A stretch of DNA of 64,000 nucleotides from Aptenodytes patagonicus (GCF_965638725.1 NC_134962.1:3975501-4039500), one strand, 5' to 3'. Positions 1 through 11,941 are shown, counted from the first letter of the stretch. Notes: generated by a model from the sequence alone, not told the origin. A program made the numbers and translations.

Positions 1-1147
1 GTGCCATGCTTTTTGCTTTGGTGTTGGATGTTAACTTCCAGGCATGAGAGCCTGGCCTTGGTCTGTCTGAGCAGTTTGGCCGCTCATGGGTGCCAGAGCT
101 CTGATGCAGCTTAAAGTTTGAATTTTTTCCAAAAGTAGATCTTGTCAAACTGGAGTCGTGCCGCTTTTGTCTGGTGTGCTGCTTCTACGGTAACTTCCAT
201 GGTGGTGTTGTCCATTAGTTGAGTTACTGTGTCACTTTGGAAGAAAACCTTGGACTTGAATGCATGTAGCGTGTGCTAAAAATGCAGCACAACGTATGCT
301 TAAACAAAAGCAGAAAATATGGAATCTGATAGTTGTAGTGTCAGTGGTTTGCTGGTGGCAGTTGTATCTGAGTGTATAGTTCCTATGGCAATTGCAGTCA
401 TAACTTCACAATTCATTTGTAAATCTCTACCAACAAAGAATGTCTTGACTTTGACAACAGTAATGTATCTTACTTTGGCGAGGTCTATTTTTTTGCTTAA
501 ATGTAATATCCTATTACTGTTCCACTAACTCACATGATTCCTACTATTATTGTCCTTGCATCTTCCATTCTGGGATTTCAGATGGGTACCGAATACTCTT
601 TGCTTCCCCTAATAGCCCTCTCTATTGTTTTCCGGAGAGATCTGTCAATTTTATTGAGCTACCATCATAGACTCTCAGTCTGCCAACTCCTGCAGCTGGA
701 GATGACTGTGTTCTGAATCGAGAATACATGCAGATATTTGGTCATTATACAGATATACCTGTATCTGTCCATAGATTGATATAAAATTACTTACTCCCTT
801 GCCTTGATGAGGGGGGGGCTTTTCGCAATATTTCTTGTAAGATTTTAAATTATTATTTGGAAGCTTTTTCGGTGTTTAACTTACAGGTAGGTGTTCTTAT
901 GTATTGAAGATACAAATGCTCTTGTAAATGAAGCTGGTATAAATATGTACTTCAAGGGTCCTGGAGGGGGAGACAAGTTCTTGGCCTTTTTAGGAACTTG
1001 AAACTCTTAATTAAGCACTCTTCCAACAAAAAAAAATCCAAAAAACCCTGCCACTTGTCCTAAGAGCTCATAGATCTGTTGCAGTTCATAAACTCAGAGG
1101 CCATGAACTAATATTGTTCACTCTTCGTGGTGTTGTACATTTTACAG
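1..1147 (+). other. CABLES2: CABLES2 intron 1 (3' part)
   Basis: No coding exon is seen here. The next exon begins after the acceptor 'ttacag' at 1142-1147. CABLES2 is expected to have ten exons with a large first exon coding the variable N-terminal region. That exon must lie to the left of the window, because nothing here has an open frame that joins the phase of the first visible exon. The stretch is AT-rich unique sequence with no repeat I can name. Confidence 0.6.
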
Positions 1148-1219
1148 AAGGCGTTTTATCTCCCAGCGCTGCTCTCTAGACTTTTTAGAAGACATAGTGG
1201 AATATGCCAGTGTACGAAG
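1148..1219 (+). CDS. CABLES2: CABLES2 exon 2
   Basis: Encodes [18 protein letters not shown] and flanking residues, matching the conserved block after the variable N-terminus of CABLES proteins. The first base completes a codon from the upstream exon. The last two bases (AG) join A1399 to make Arg. Acceptor 'ttacag', donor 'gtactt'. The exon is too short to stand out as an open reading frame; it was found by splice phase and homology. Confidence 0.85.
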
Positions 1220-4200
1220 GTACTTTTTTCAAAAGCAGCATTAATCTCAACTCGTTGCATGCAGTCCTCTCCTCCCTCCACCCTCTTCCACGCCAATATC
1301 TGAGGTCCTGCATGCTAGTGCTGCCATCTGATCATAAAACTGGCATGATTCTTTTTCAGAGCACTTAACAGGTGGTGTTGTTTTTTTTATAATTGCAGAA
1401 CCAGGCATATATCTGGGTCTCCAAGACACAAAAGTTTGAAGAAGATGCACTTCATCAAGAACATGAGGCAATATGACACCAAGAACAGCAGGTAACTTCT
1501 GGAGATCAAGGTGCCTCCTGTTCCCAGGTGAAATAGGATGTGCTCAGCAGTAGACTCTAGTTCAATGCAATTGGCCATTTAATGTCAATGCGAATAAGGT
1601 GATGTCCTTGGGGTCTTGTTAATTTTATACACACTTCTATTAAAGGCAGTAGGTGCTCATATCTGCTACATCTGCAGCAATATTCTGATGGTTCTGCCAT
1701 CCTGCTTTGAGGAGGTTAAATCATTCTCTTCTAACACCCTTATCTCCAGCACACAGAGAGATTGGAGCTGAGGAGGATGTAAGGAGAATGGCTTGGTTTA
1801 GCCGAATTCTTGGCTCATAGTTGCCAGGCAGAAGAGAAAGGGGGTGCTGCGTTCATATTTGTTATTAATAGAGGTGTGAGACTTCATCTAAATGTAAAAT
1901 ATTATCTACATCTTTTCACACGGTTTATGTAAAAATTACATAAATATAGATATATATTTAAAGACAAGTATCTGCTTTGAGGAGCTCCCAAGGTGATGGC
2001 AGGTACTGAACACTGGGGTTTGATACAGAACTTGGCTCTAAGGACCTACAGGGTCAGAATGAAACCTCTGCTTTTGTGCTGCTTTCTGAAAATATAAAAT
2101 CCATAGCAGTATCTGTGTAACTTACAGAGCAATTTAAGAGGAGTTCTGTGTTCATGTTCCATAAAAAGCTGCTTTGTAACTTCCGAATCTTAATTCTTAT
2201 CCTGACCTCTTCCCATCCACTTACAGGATAGTGTTAATCTGTGCTAAACGAACACTGTGTGTGGCTTTTTCTATCCTACCTTATGGGGAGAGTTTACGGA
2301 TCAGGTGAGTCATCTTTAACTGCTTTGTGAAATGTCTGGTCTATTGTTTGCAAAAGATCTTTTTAAATGAGTATGGTTGGTGTAGGTCTCCTGTTTTGAA
2401 GCAGGTGAACTTACTTAACTTACCGTTTATGTGTAAGGACTAGACCTTGCTATCAGAGCAGTAAAATCAGACATTGCCACAGTGTCAAAGTGTTCATTCA
2501 AACTCCAAGAGAAAAATAGTGGAAAAGGTAGACTTTTCTTCATGTGTTTATTCACATTTTAAAGCACTCCAGTCCTGTGAAATCCCTGAAACCAACTTTG
2601 AAGAGATGATGTGATTTGTTGCTGTGTAGGATTTCCTATGCTCCTAAAGTGGTCAGAAATCAACTGTCTGTAGTGCAACAAACAATTGTGTCGGCAAAAA
2701 AGCATACAGAGCATCAGGGAAAGATGCTGCCACCTTTACTGGAAACCTTCAAGGTTTTATAGTGAAGTTACGTCTAAATAAGTTTAAGATGCTCTTCTGT
2801 TTTTCAGCTCTAAGCCCTGAATGTCACTATTTGCAGTCTAAGAAAAACAGGAACAGTTTAGACTGATTGAAACTGCTTTTAGTGTTTGTACTACATTTTT
2901 GTATAGAGCTGTCAATATGATCACTTATGAGAAGCCAGACCTGCTAACTGGATTTCCCTGTAGCTTTGCTCAGTCCCTTGTGAAGTCTAAGTTGATTCTG
3001 TGAAGGTCTGTCATCTACAAGTATACCATAGAAAATACTAATTTTATTCTAATCCACTTCTGGCAAAACAATTGTGTTGTCACTTGTGTCCTGTACATAA
3101 CTTATGGACAAAGGAAACGGATGTTTAGTGGTGGGAATTGTATTGTATGCAAATACACTTGCCATAAAAATAGTTGATGGGAAAATATTCTCCCACTGCA
3201 TAGAAAAGCAAGGTCACTGGAGCTATTTTAGAGCAGTTCTGAGCACTGTGTCGTTCTGCTTGTTTGTAAGCTGGCAATGCAGTTCTTTAACTGAAAGCTG
3301 CTTTTTCGCATTGGAATATAGGTGACAAAGCTGCATGCTGCGTTGCTGAAGCAGAGTTCTGCTAGCAGCCTTAATTCTTAATTTGAGTTTATGTGCGCAG
3401 CGGTTGGCAAATTGCAATTGAAAGGCAAGTTTCTAATCCTGGAAAACTAGTAATATAAATCATGTTTACTGTTAAGTGTTTGAGCATTAGTGTGTTAACG
3501 AATGGTAGGGTCTTATGCAGAAAGACCATATTTAAAAAAGTTTACATTTGCTAGGTATATTGTTACAGATTTGAGTTAAAATGATATGAAATCTGATTCT
3601 TCAGTTAATGAACATCTCTACATTTTGAAAAGAGTACTTAAAAATGAATGCTTTCTTGGAGATGGGATTGAGGGATTGCACTGCTCTCATAGAACTCTGA
3701 CCTGGTGGTGTTGGCTGTAGCTAGTGGATGGACCTCATGTTTACCATAGAGGAAGCTGGACTTATGCTGCATTTTCCAGTAGTGCATTTTCTTATCTGCA
3801 TTTAGTGATCTAAAAATGGAAGGACAGAAGCAACGACATCCTTCTGGGGGAGTTTCAGTCTCCACTGAGATGGTGCTTGGACTGGAAGGAGTAGAGCTGG
3901 GTGCTGATGGCAAGGTAAAGAATTTTTTTCTTTTTTTTTCATCTGTTGATCTGTAATGCCAATGACCAAACCACTGACTGGAGCCCGGGACAGCGGGTGG
4001 GTAAGCTGGCTGCTTTCACCCTGGGACCATTTCATGCTGGGGCAAATCACTTTATGGATGGCAAAGCACTGCATAAATTGAGAGCAGTGGAAGTTTGTTT
4101 TGATCCTTGAGGTTTAAAATGTTTGGCTTGTGATAAAGCTGCTTCTGAGGAGGCTGTTGAAGCCCGTGATCGGTTCTGCCTCCATTTCTGGAGAATTTAT

Positions 4201-7200
4201 TTGGCTCTGGTATCTCAGGCAACATGTGAGTGACGCTTTGATAGAAATATGGGCAAAATTTATACCTCTCTAGTTAAATTTATATGCTGCCAGAATTTTA
4301 CTGATGTGATTCTCCCCTTTTCTTTGCCACCCCACCAAATCTTCTACAGCGCTTCCATACTGAAGTCGTGGAAGCAAGGCGTTCCTCATCCAACTTTTCC
4401 CTTTCCTCCTGTCCCACAGTTTCAAGGTCCCCACTCCCAAGTAAAACTCCAGGGGACTCTCTGAGCTGGAAAATCCTAGATGTCTGGAAATAAGCTTTTC
4501 CATAAATTTTCCCCTATAACTACTACAACTTTCTCTTCTTTAAGGTTGTGTCCTATGCAAAATTCTTGTATCCGACCAATGCCCTAGTTGTTCGCAAAGC
4601 CGACAGCCATAGTGCTGTTCCCTCATGTCGAGCTAGTGCTTCACGGAGTCTTCCTGGATCAAGATATAAACCTGTGACAGCAAAGATGATACCAGCAGGA
4701 GCAGACATCGGTAAGGACAGCTGTCAGCTTTGTCACCCCTTGTGCACACAGCAGAAGAACATAAAAGGAATATATTTGTCTGAAATAATTGCAAATGGTG
4801 AAGTGCATTATTAGGAAGGATGTGCTGCAGCTGGAAGGAGACTGTTTTCAGCACAGCCTAGCAAAGAAGGCTTGTTAATGAAGTATAAACGATGAGCCTT
4901 AAGACTGAGACTTGCACACATTCCTTATGTCCTCTGTATATCTGGGCTAGTTCTGTTTATGCAATTCAAGGAGCGCAAAGCCGCTTCCTTGGAAATGTTT
5001 CTTGTTGAGTAATATAAAACTTCACATCTGGTGTACATGGGTACAGGTGGTCCTCCTTGCCTTCTAGCACAGTAACAATGCATAAGCCAAAGAGTTTGTG
5101 ACAAGAATCCCTTCTCTTGTGTAAAAGAACAAACCTGACAGCTCTGCTGTCTGCTAGGTAAGAGTATAGGCAAAAGAGTTCAGTCTTGTGCAGTTGTTTT
5201 CTGTGCATATTTGTGGATGACAAACTGTTAGTTTGCACTAAGTCTAAAATGGTGTGTCAGGCACATGCTGGAGAGAGAGCTTGTGTGGGTTTTTTAATAA
5301 TTCTAATATCTGACTGACATTCATGGAATGGAAACAGGTGACTGTAGCTGCAGTTTGCCTGTACTATGGGGTCTGCCAACAATTTTAATGTTTGCTGGTA
5401 GAAAACTTTTTTAAAGAGGAAACAGGAAATTTAAAACTCTGTATCTTGTGACCCAGTGTTGTGCTTTCCTCATTCCACTCAGGCAGTGAAGCTGGGGAAG
5501 CTGCAGAGTATGATCCAAATCTTCTGGATGATCCTCAATGGCCCTGTGGAAAACATAAACGTGTTCTCATCTTTGCCTCTTACATGGTGAGTGACTGGCA
5601 CACCTGAACAGAGAAGTGAGTGAGTGCCTGGAAGATCCTCCTATAAAGAGCTTCCTCTAGGAGGAGAAAGTTGTGGCTTTCTGCGAATTGATTAGGAAAA
5701 ATACAAATAGTTGGGTTTGTACGCTCAGCTTGTTGAGGACCAACCTGACATGTATCTCCATGTTGTCATTTGCTTCTTGTAACCATTTGCTTACTAGTTT
5801 TTTAAGATTTTGCCTGTGGTTGAGATTCAACATGGTCTATTGCTTAGGGCACTATAGAAATGTTAAATTGTGAATAATAAAACCCAAGTTTGTCTTTGCA
5901 TTAGTGTCTTTGGAAGATGAGTTTGGCTGTCAGTACTGTTCACAAGAGAAATGATAAATTTTGCTTCCTGTGTTTCAGACTACAGTCATAGAATACGTGA
6001 AACCCTCGGACCTTAAAAAGGATATGAATGAAACCTTTAGGGAGAAGTTTCCTCATATCAAGTTGACGCTGAGCAAAATTAGGAGGTAAGAAACAAGCGT
6101 TGAATAATGAGAACATCTTCTATGCTGTACAAGGCTGCTTTTATCTTCCACTTGTATGGAGCAAATACTAGATCTATTAATAGTATATATGATTGAACAC
6201 TAATCTTTTGTTGCCAGTTGAGCTGACTGTAGGATGACAGCCCTGTACAGGAATGTTTAGGATGCTGGGAAAGGGTAACAGTTACTTGTCATAGTTCAGC
6301 CTAAAAGGGTTTTGTTTCACCAACTGTGGTGTACTAACACTCATAGCCAGTTAACAGTGAAGCAGCATTAGCCTTGAAACAAATACCTGTAACCTGATTG
6401 TTTGGCTGTAGTGCAATCCCACTCTAACTGGATTGTCTTTCTGGACCCTCTGGCTATTTTTGCCTTTCGATTACCAGACTCACTGATGATCATGGACTCC
6501 AACAAGATTCTAGGATAAAGAGTGTTAGGTCTGGGGAGTCTCGTTAAAGAGCATCTCATGAAGGCAGGACTATGCCACACAGAATTCCTCATCTTCCAGG
6601 AAATGCACCTGGCTGCTCGTTGGTGAGATGCACTGTTGCACCCTCCGAGAGCTGTAATCTTGCTGGTATTACACGGTAATTAATGCAGTTGGGGCCTTCT
6701 GAAATAGCTGGCTTAAACATGATTCTGCTGAATCACCAGAGCTATGTGTAACTCTCGACTGAGTGGAAGGCTTGCTCAGTCAGAGTGTGTTCTGCCAGCA
6801 TCCTGCATACTCCTCTTTGTAGCTGTTTTGAGTAGTGTGCTTGCACAGGTATCTTCTTGCAGGTGTAGCATGGATGGCAGCCATGAGAGGCAGCATCCAC
6901 CGTAAAGTCTGCCTGTATGCTGAAGTGAAGGGCCAGCCATTGTGGGAAGTGTGTAAACCAGTCTGCCTTCCCCCACAGACTTGATTCTTCCGCGAGGTGT
7001 GTAGTAGGCAGGTCCCTACGCAGCAACTGCTGTGATCCACACGGCTTTGATGTGGTGTTCTGTAGGTCAGGGTGGTTCAGTCTTATGATATGAATCACCA
7101 ACCAGTTCGGGAGTCCAGAGGGACCCATACAGCAATAGCCTGTGTGTCAGTGGGACAGCTAAGCCCCTGGTGTTTATGGGCAGATGTGGAACTGATCTTC

Positions 7201-8239
7201 CATGGTAGATGTCGTCAGCCACGGTAAATCAGTTTGTGTATCAGCTCCAGCTTGCTGCCAGCTGGGCTTCTTCAGTCTAGGATAATACTCGCCATGGTTT
7301 TCCAAATAGGAGTCTTGCCCGTATGTTCTTCTGAGTTCTCATGCTGCAGTGTTTCTAGAGCATTTCATAAAAGCTGCCGTGTTTGAGAGGGTGCCTTTTT
7401 TCCTATTCCCAGTTTAAAGAGAGAGATGCGGAACCTGAGTGAAGAGTGCAGTCTGGAGCCGGTTACTGTCTCCATGGCTTATGTTTACTTTGAGAAGCTT
7501 GTCCTCCAAGGCAAACTCAACAAACAGAACCGCAAACTGTGTGCTGGTGCTTGTGTTCTGCTTGCAGCCAAGATCAGCAGTGATCTCAGGAAACATGAAG
7601 TTAAACACCTTATAGACGTAAGTACTATGAGACTTGTTTCAGGTGTTGTCAAAACCTTCTCTCTAGCTCATAGAACAAGACACAGATTAAAGCCAAGACT
7701 TTCAGCAGCGCATGCTTGCATTGAAGACCAGCTCTTTCAGTCAGTCTTATGCCTCATTAGGGCTCTTCCTTGATGTTTTGGGGGGGGGTTTAATTCTTTA
7801 AAACTACCTGACTGGTGCAGTCTAATGTCCTACTGATCCTACAGTGAGGTTATTTTTGCACTTACTGTTTCTCAGGTAAACATATGTAACTGTTGTGTGG
7901 GTGTCACAGCTGAGCTGATAAGCTGGTTTACTTGTCTGATCCCTGGCAACACTTCTTTGATTCTGTAGGTAGAGCTCTGGCCAATGCATCACTGACTCCT
8001 GTTTTATGCTGACTTAATATAACAGTGCGTTGGTATCTTGTGGATTAACTGATTCTTTCTCCCCCTCTCTTTTTTTTTTTTCCCAATTATTGTCATAGAA
8101 ACTAGAAGAGCGATTCAGATTCAACAGAAGAGATCTCATTGGTTTTGAATTCACCGTCCTTGTAGCTTTGGAACTGGCTCTCTATCTTCCCGAAAACCAA
8201 GTTTTACCTCATTACAGACGGCTCACACAACAGTCTTAA
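1148..8239 (+). CDS. CABLES2: CABLES2, Cdk5 and Abl enzyme substrate 2 (partial, exons 2-10)
   Basis: CABLES proteins are adaptors that link cyclin-dependent kinases (CDK5, CDK2, CDK3) to non-receptor tyrosine kinases such as ABL; CABLES2 is the less studied paralogue. Nine exons join in frame: 1148-1219, 1399-1491, 2227-2304, 3806-3914, 4545-4710, 5483-5586, 5979-6085, 7413-7617 and 8099-8239, with TAA at 8237-8239. All introns are GT-AG. The joined product is about 358 residues, against roughly 480 for the human protein (from memory), so the first exon is missing only because of the window edge. The last three exons form the conserved cyclin-box-like C-terminal domain. CABLES2 rather than CABLES1 is chosen because RPS21 and LAMA5 are next door, which is the CABLES2 neighbourhood in human and mouse. 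No frameshift or internal stop was found. Confidence 0.95.
1399..1491 (+). CDS. CABLES2: CABLES2 exon 3
   Basis: Encodes [17 protein letters not shown] followed by RQYDTKNSR, a near-invariant CABLES motif. Acceptor 'attgcag', donor 'gtaact'. The intron before it is only 179 bp. A minus-strand open frame across this stretch is a shadow. Confidence 0.93.
2227..2304 (+). CDS. CABLES2: CABLES2 exon 4
   Basis: Encodes [18 protein letters not shown] and the start of the next conserved block. It enters by completing Arg with G2227 and leaves with two bases of a Ser codon. Acceptor 'ttacag', donor 'gtgagt'. Confidence 0.93.
3806..3914 (+). CDS. CABLES2: CABLES2 exon 5
   Basis: Encodes SDLKMEG then [17 protein letters not shown] and [11 protein letters not shown], strongly like mammalian CABLES2. 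It ends on a codon boundary before donor 'gtaaag'. Confidence 0.94.
4545..4710 (+). CDS. CABLES2: CABLES2 exon 6
   Basis: Begins with [20 protein letters not shown], then a more variable Ser/Pro/Lys-rich linker leading to the cyclin-box region. It ends one base into a Gly codon before donor 'gtaagg'. The linker is where avian and mammalian sequences differ most. Confidence 0.94.
5483..5586 (+). CDS. CABLES2: CABLES2 exon 7
   Basis: Encodes [17 protein letters not shown] then RVLIFASYM, the highly conserved lead-in to the cyclin-box domain. Acceptor 'actcag', donor 'gtgagt'. Confidence 0.95.
5979..6085 (+). CDS. CABLES2: CABLES2 exon 8
   Basis: Encodes [18 protein letters not shown] and [15 protein letters not shown], the first helices of the cyclin-like fold. 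Acceptor 'tttcag', donor 'gtaaga'. Two trailing bases join the next exon to make Ser. Confidence 0.95.
7413..7617 (+). CDS. CABLES2: CABLES2 exon 9
   Basis: The longest coding exon in the window for this gene. It encodes [13 protein letters not shown], then [26 protein letters not shown] and [11 protein letters not shown], the core helices of the cyclin box. Acceptor 'cccag', donor 'gtaagt'. Reading past the donor gives only intron. Confidence 0.96.
8099..8239 (+). CDS. CABLES2: CABLES2 exon 10 (terminal)
   Basis: Encodes [33 protein letters not shown] and the C-terminus [10 protein letters not shown], then TAA. The pyrimidine tract before the acceptor 'tcatag' is strong. Terminal sequence and length match the C-terminus of the vertebrate family. 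Confidence 0.96.
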   Translation, partial: KLEERFRFNRRDLIGFEFTVLVALELALYLPENQVLPHYRRLTQQS

Positions 8240-8380
8240 CCAAAGCTACGTTCCAGCTGACATCCCGTGGTGCTGGGGATCGCATCACTGAACGCTGCTG
8301 GTGAAGTTGCCACTGGTCTTTCTGTGCCGCTGTGTGCATCCTGCCATGGCTGCAGCTAGTTTTGAAGTCTGCAGTGCGTT

Positions 8381-8386
8381 ATTAAA
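8381..8386 (+). terminator. CABLES2: Possible proximal poly(A) signal (ATTAAA)
   Basis: ATTAAA lies 142 bp after the CABLES2 stop, followed by 'ctgttgaggtgtgc', which is moderately GT-rich. This could give a short 3' UTR form. Confidence 0.35.
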
Positions 8387-10799
8387 CTGTTGAGGTGTGC
8401 ATTATGGACACGTATGCCAAGCCTGGGGGATGGTACGAGAAGAGTTACTGAACTTTATTTTCTTTTGGACATTTAAAGCACAAATATTCACCAGTCAGCT
8501 GTCATGGCTGCTTATTATTCCTTATTTATCTTTTCGGTTTTACTAAAACTGTTCTTCCCTGTGAAGAATACTATGGTATTGTTTCTTTTTTTTTTTAGCC
8601 TTTATTTTATTCCTTGAAACTAAAGGAAGCATCACTTCCATTCCAGTGCACCATAAAGTTCAGATGTTTCTAAGAATCTTCTTGCATTTTTACATTAATG
8701 AAATGCATACTTTATTTTTTTAAAGATGTGCCTAAAACTGGCTGGTCTGGTACCAGTGCTTTTTAAGTTAGTTATGTTATTTAGTGGGGAATCCTGAATT
8801 TGTATAGCCATTTATTCTTTACCTGCATTGGCCTTGCATATAAGGAAAACAAATCCAGTATATCTGCACTAATAATACACAGGGCATCTATTCTCTACTA
8901 TACTATAGATCTATAAGTAGCAAGATTGAAATTACTCCATTCCAATTTAGTTCACTATTAATACCTTAAAAATATACAGTTTATTTAAAAAGGAAAGATC
9001 GTTTGAAAAATCTGTCATGAAATATCATGTGTTGAACAAAGTAGCTGCAGCAAAGCGATTGCCATCCTAATTCACTCTTCAGTGGAAGATGAGCACTTGA
9101 CTAAGAGCAATTTGCTGTCAAAGGTATCACTTATGATTTTTGTGTTCCATAGCCTGAAATAAGCACCTTTTTAGTATGACTGTATTATATATGGTCTTGC
9201 GTGTTCTGAGCAAGTACTTAAGTCAGTAGAGCTACTGCTGCCAAACCAAGCCAATGAAACAAAGCATGCTCAATATTTAAAAGCTACTTTTTTTACTCCG
9301 TTCTTCCAAGCGTTGCATCACTGTGATGGTCCTCATAAAACTGGCATTTGTTGCACATCCGAACAGCCGCTTAACGGCTGGTGGCCGGCAGCGCTCTGAT
9401 GCTTACGCAGAGGTTAAATAACTTCTCTGACCATTGGCTATTCCTTCATTTATTTTTAAAATGTCCAGGTTGGGAATGAACTCTGATTATATGTGGAACC
9501 TTCCGTGATATTGGCTCTTGGGTTTATTTTCTGAAGCAATATTATGATACAAGTAGCTGTGTCCACTTGCAAGGAACAAAACTGATGCTTGGCTATTATG
9601 ACTGAGAAATTTGTAATTTAAGTTTGCCTCCTAAATGAAATACTAGACCTCGTCCTGAGGTAAGGGACCTGCTATCTAATGTGTAAAGTAATGTAAATTC
9701 CTGTTCCTTGTATTAAGTGTTGGTTGTAGGCAACAACAAAGCTGAGTCTTTGCTATTCAGCTGTGTTTCGTCTGAAGCTAATTTGGCTTCATTAGAATTG
9801 CAGCAGACTTTACTGGAGCCCCTTCCTCTTTAAGTAGGGCTTGAAATGTATTTTTCATATATAATAATTACAGTGACTATCAAATCTTTTGTAACTGTGT
9901 TCAACTGTATGTAGCTTCAAGTTATTTGTGTAAAATTTAATATGCTTGTGACTTCTCTCTAACACAGGACTTTCCAGTCTCCATAAGTGAGATGGTAGCT
10001 AATGTTAGACGATAAGCTTGCCAGTTACCTTCCAAAAGGTTTAAAAAATTGCCTACTAGTTAAACTTTCTACTGACTATAACTGTCCTTGCATGCAAGAA
10101 ATAGTGATGTACTGAACATCTAGTGTATAACGAGCCTTCAAATTAGCAAACAGTGGTGAAGACAACTGAAGTGGTCCACCACTTCCTAAAGTCATTAGGG
10201 GAAAGAGGTAGAACTGAGCGAAAAGTTTCTCACACGGTATCTCCAGAAACAGCAGAACGCTTCGGTTAGTATGAATGAAGTCAGAAAATGTCCTTCTCTG
10301 GGAACTTCTTTCTGTTTAGCGTATAAAGAGTTTTCTGTAACAAAATTCACTTTCACTTTCCTTTCTCACCATCTAAGGAAGAAAAGGCACTTTGGTTCGC
10401 AGCACTTTGGGGTCTCTATTCAGTGGAAGTTTGTCTAGTTGCAGTGGGCATTTGGGCTGGCGTTACACTCCTAGAAGTTATGGTTTCACGTCATGAAGAG
10501 GCAAGCTTTTGTTTTCTCTTTTAGAAGAACAAATTAGGATAAAGGAGCATTAAATTACAGAATGGTGTCTAAAGGTTACTCTAAATGTTGGCTTGGGCAC
10601 ATGCAGTGTTCTTGAGCTCAAAAGCTGTTTGGAGCACAGGCCAGAAACGACGCGGTGGAGCAAACGCTGCGCCCGTGTCTCTGGTAGAGCGTGGCTTCGG
10701 GGCCGACGCCGTCCAGAGGCGTAGTCTGCAGCTTGTACATTGGTACCTCTGTTGCGGTATCTGTGCAGAAACAGTCCTTCTGCAGAGATACGGTACTGC

Positions 10800-10817
10800 G
10801 TGTGTGTGTGTGTGTGT
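10800..10817. repeat. (TG)n microsatellite
   Basis: Eight TG units ending in TATG, inside the inferred CABLES2 3' UTR. Confidence 0.9.
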
Positions 10818-10931
10818 ATGCGTTGATTTTTCTATTTCTAGAGCGTAGCTTGCGGTCCTGTGTGGGAATATTTATCTTTTCACCTAAAAGCTGCCACCAT
10901 GTGGCAAAGGACTATTACTACGTTACCAATT

Positions 10932-10937
10932 AATAAA
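10932..10937 (+). terminator. CABLES2: Possible poly(A) signal (AATAAA)
   Basis: AATAAA within 'ccaattaataaactg'. The downstream sequence is not clearly GT-rich, so it is a weaker candidate than the site at 11231. Confidence 0.3.
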
Positions 10938-11230
10938 CTGAAAGTGGGACCCCAAAATAATACATGGATCTGCCGGCTTTACATTTTCGCAGCCCGGCTC
11001 CTCTCGCTTTGCGGAGAAGCGCTGGTTTATGCGGAGGGGCGGTCTGGCTCTGGGAACCGCGTAAAGATGCTGCTGGGTTGATTCAGCGCAGAGAGCTCTT
11101 TTGATAAGAGGCTGTACATTTTTATGTAAACAGTACTGTTATGTTTTTGTCTTACTCCATTATTTAAAAGTCTGAGTTGTAGCCTGTTCCATTCCCCCCC
11201 CCATGAACTTGTGAAATCAAGATGCTGTGA

Positions 11231-11236
11231 AATAAA
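11231..11236 (+). terminator. CABLES2: Likely distal poly(A) signal of CABLES2 (AATAAA)
   Basis: AATAAA is followed within 10-35 bases by 'gttttgatacgtgttttgta', a typical GT-rich downstream element. It is the last such signal before the RPS21 CpG island. Confidence 0.5.
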
Positions 11237-11526
11237 AACTGTTTTGATACGTGTTTTGTAACTGCTCGTCTTGTTTCGCAATGGTCCTTCCCTTTCCCTC
11301 AGGGTTGCTCCCGGGGCGGTCGGGCCCCTCAGGCTCATGGCGCCATCACCCTCACTCAACGAAGGGCGGCCCCGGGGGGTGGGGGGTGGGCCCCCCCGCC
11401 CCATGATTCCCCCCCCCCCAGCCGGCGGGAGGAAGGCCGAGCGGCGGCGGCGCTGGAGCCCTTCTCCCGGGGCCGCCTCGGCGGAGTGGGGGCGTGGGGC
11501 GGGGAAGGCGGCGCCTCATGGCGACC

Positions 11527-11660
11527 GTTTAACTGACGTTTAACGGCCGCGCGCCCGCGCTGGTGACGTCGCGCCGCCAGGCCGGAAGCACTCCGCTCGC
11601 TCTCTGGCGTCTTTCCGCTTCCGCGCCCGTCCCTTCCTTTCCGCCGCGGCGCACGCGAGG
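11527..11660 (+). promoter_or_regulatory. RPS21: RPS21 core promoter with CRE-like, ETS/GABP and TOP-like motifs
   Basis: Visible motifs are two GTTTAAC copies (11527 and 11538), TGACGTC, a CRE-like site, at 11564-11570, and CCGGAAG, an ETS/GABP site common in ribosomal protein promoters, at 11582-11588. Pyrimidine-rich stretches follow at 11611-11620 and 11631-11642 (CCCTTCCTTTCC). A transcript starting at a C in one of these would carry a 5' TOP element, the tract that places ribosomal protein mRNAs under mTOR/LARP1 control. The exact start base is inferred. Confidence 0.6.
11631..11659 (+). other. RPS21: RPS21 exon 1 (5' UTR, start approximate)
   Basis: A short non-coding first exon is inferred from the TOP-like start to the donor 'gag|gtagga' at 11659/11660. 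The start could instead be near 11611. A short untranslated first exon ahead of the start-codon exon is common in RP genes. Confidence 0.5.
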
Positions 11661-11770
11661 TAGGAGCGGGGTCGCGCCGCTGCTGCGGAGGGAGCGCCCG
11701 GGGCGGCGGGGGGGTGCTCTTTCCTCGGTTTCTGGGCTGCCACGAGGCCGGGGGAGGGGGCGGCGCGCTC

Positions 11771-11795
11771 CGGGCCGGGCCGGGCCGGGCCGGGC
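11771..11795. repeat. (CGGGC)5 tandem repeat in RPS21 intron 1
   Basis: Five perfect CGGGC units in the CpG island just downstream of the RPS21 start region. Confidence 0.9.
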
Positions 11796-11941
11796 CCGCT
11801 CCCCGCGGGGCTGGTCGGCTGTAGGGACCGGGCGTAGCGCTCTGCGCCAGCCAGGCCTTGCGGGGACGGCCCGTCAGCCCGGCCTTGCCTCTTCTAGGTA
11901 TTACCGCTTGGTGCCCGTGCCTCAGCCGCCAGCCGAACGAG

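Larger units (their letters stand above)
8240..11255 (+). other. CABLES2: CABLES2 3' UTR (inferred)
   Basis: About 3 kb of AT-rich non-coding sequence follows the stop codon, with no further exon. Possible poly(A) signals are ATTAAA at 8381, AATAAA at 10932 and AATAAA at 11231. The last has a GT-rich stretch just after it, as expected at a cleavage site, so a long 3' UTR ending near 11255 is inferred. A (TG)n run lies at 10800-10817. Transcript data would be needed to choose between the ends. Confidence 0.5.

Noticed and set aside
7618-7773. Extension of the CABLES2 exon 9 open frame into the intron
   Set aside because: The donor 'gtaagt' at 7618 and the conserved continuation in the exon at 8099 show that splicing, not read-through, gives the family C-terminus.
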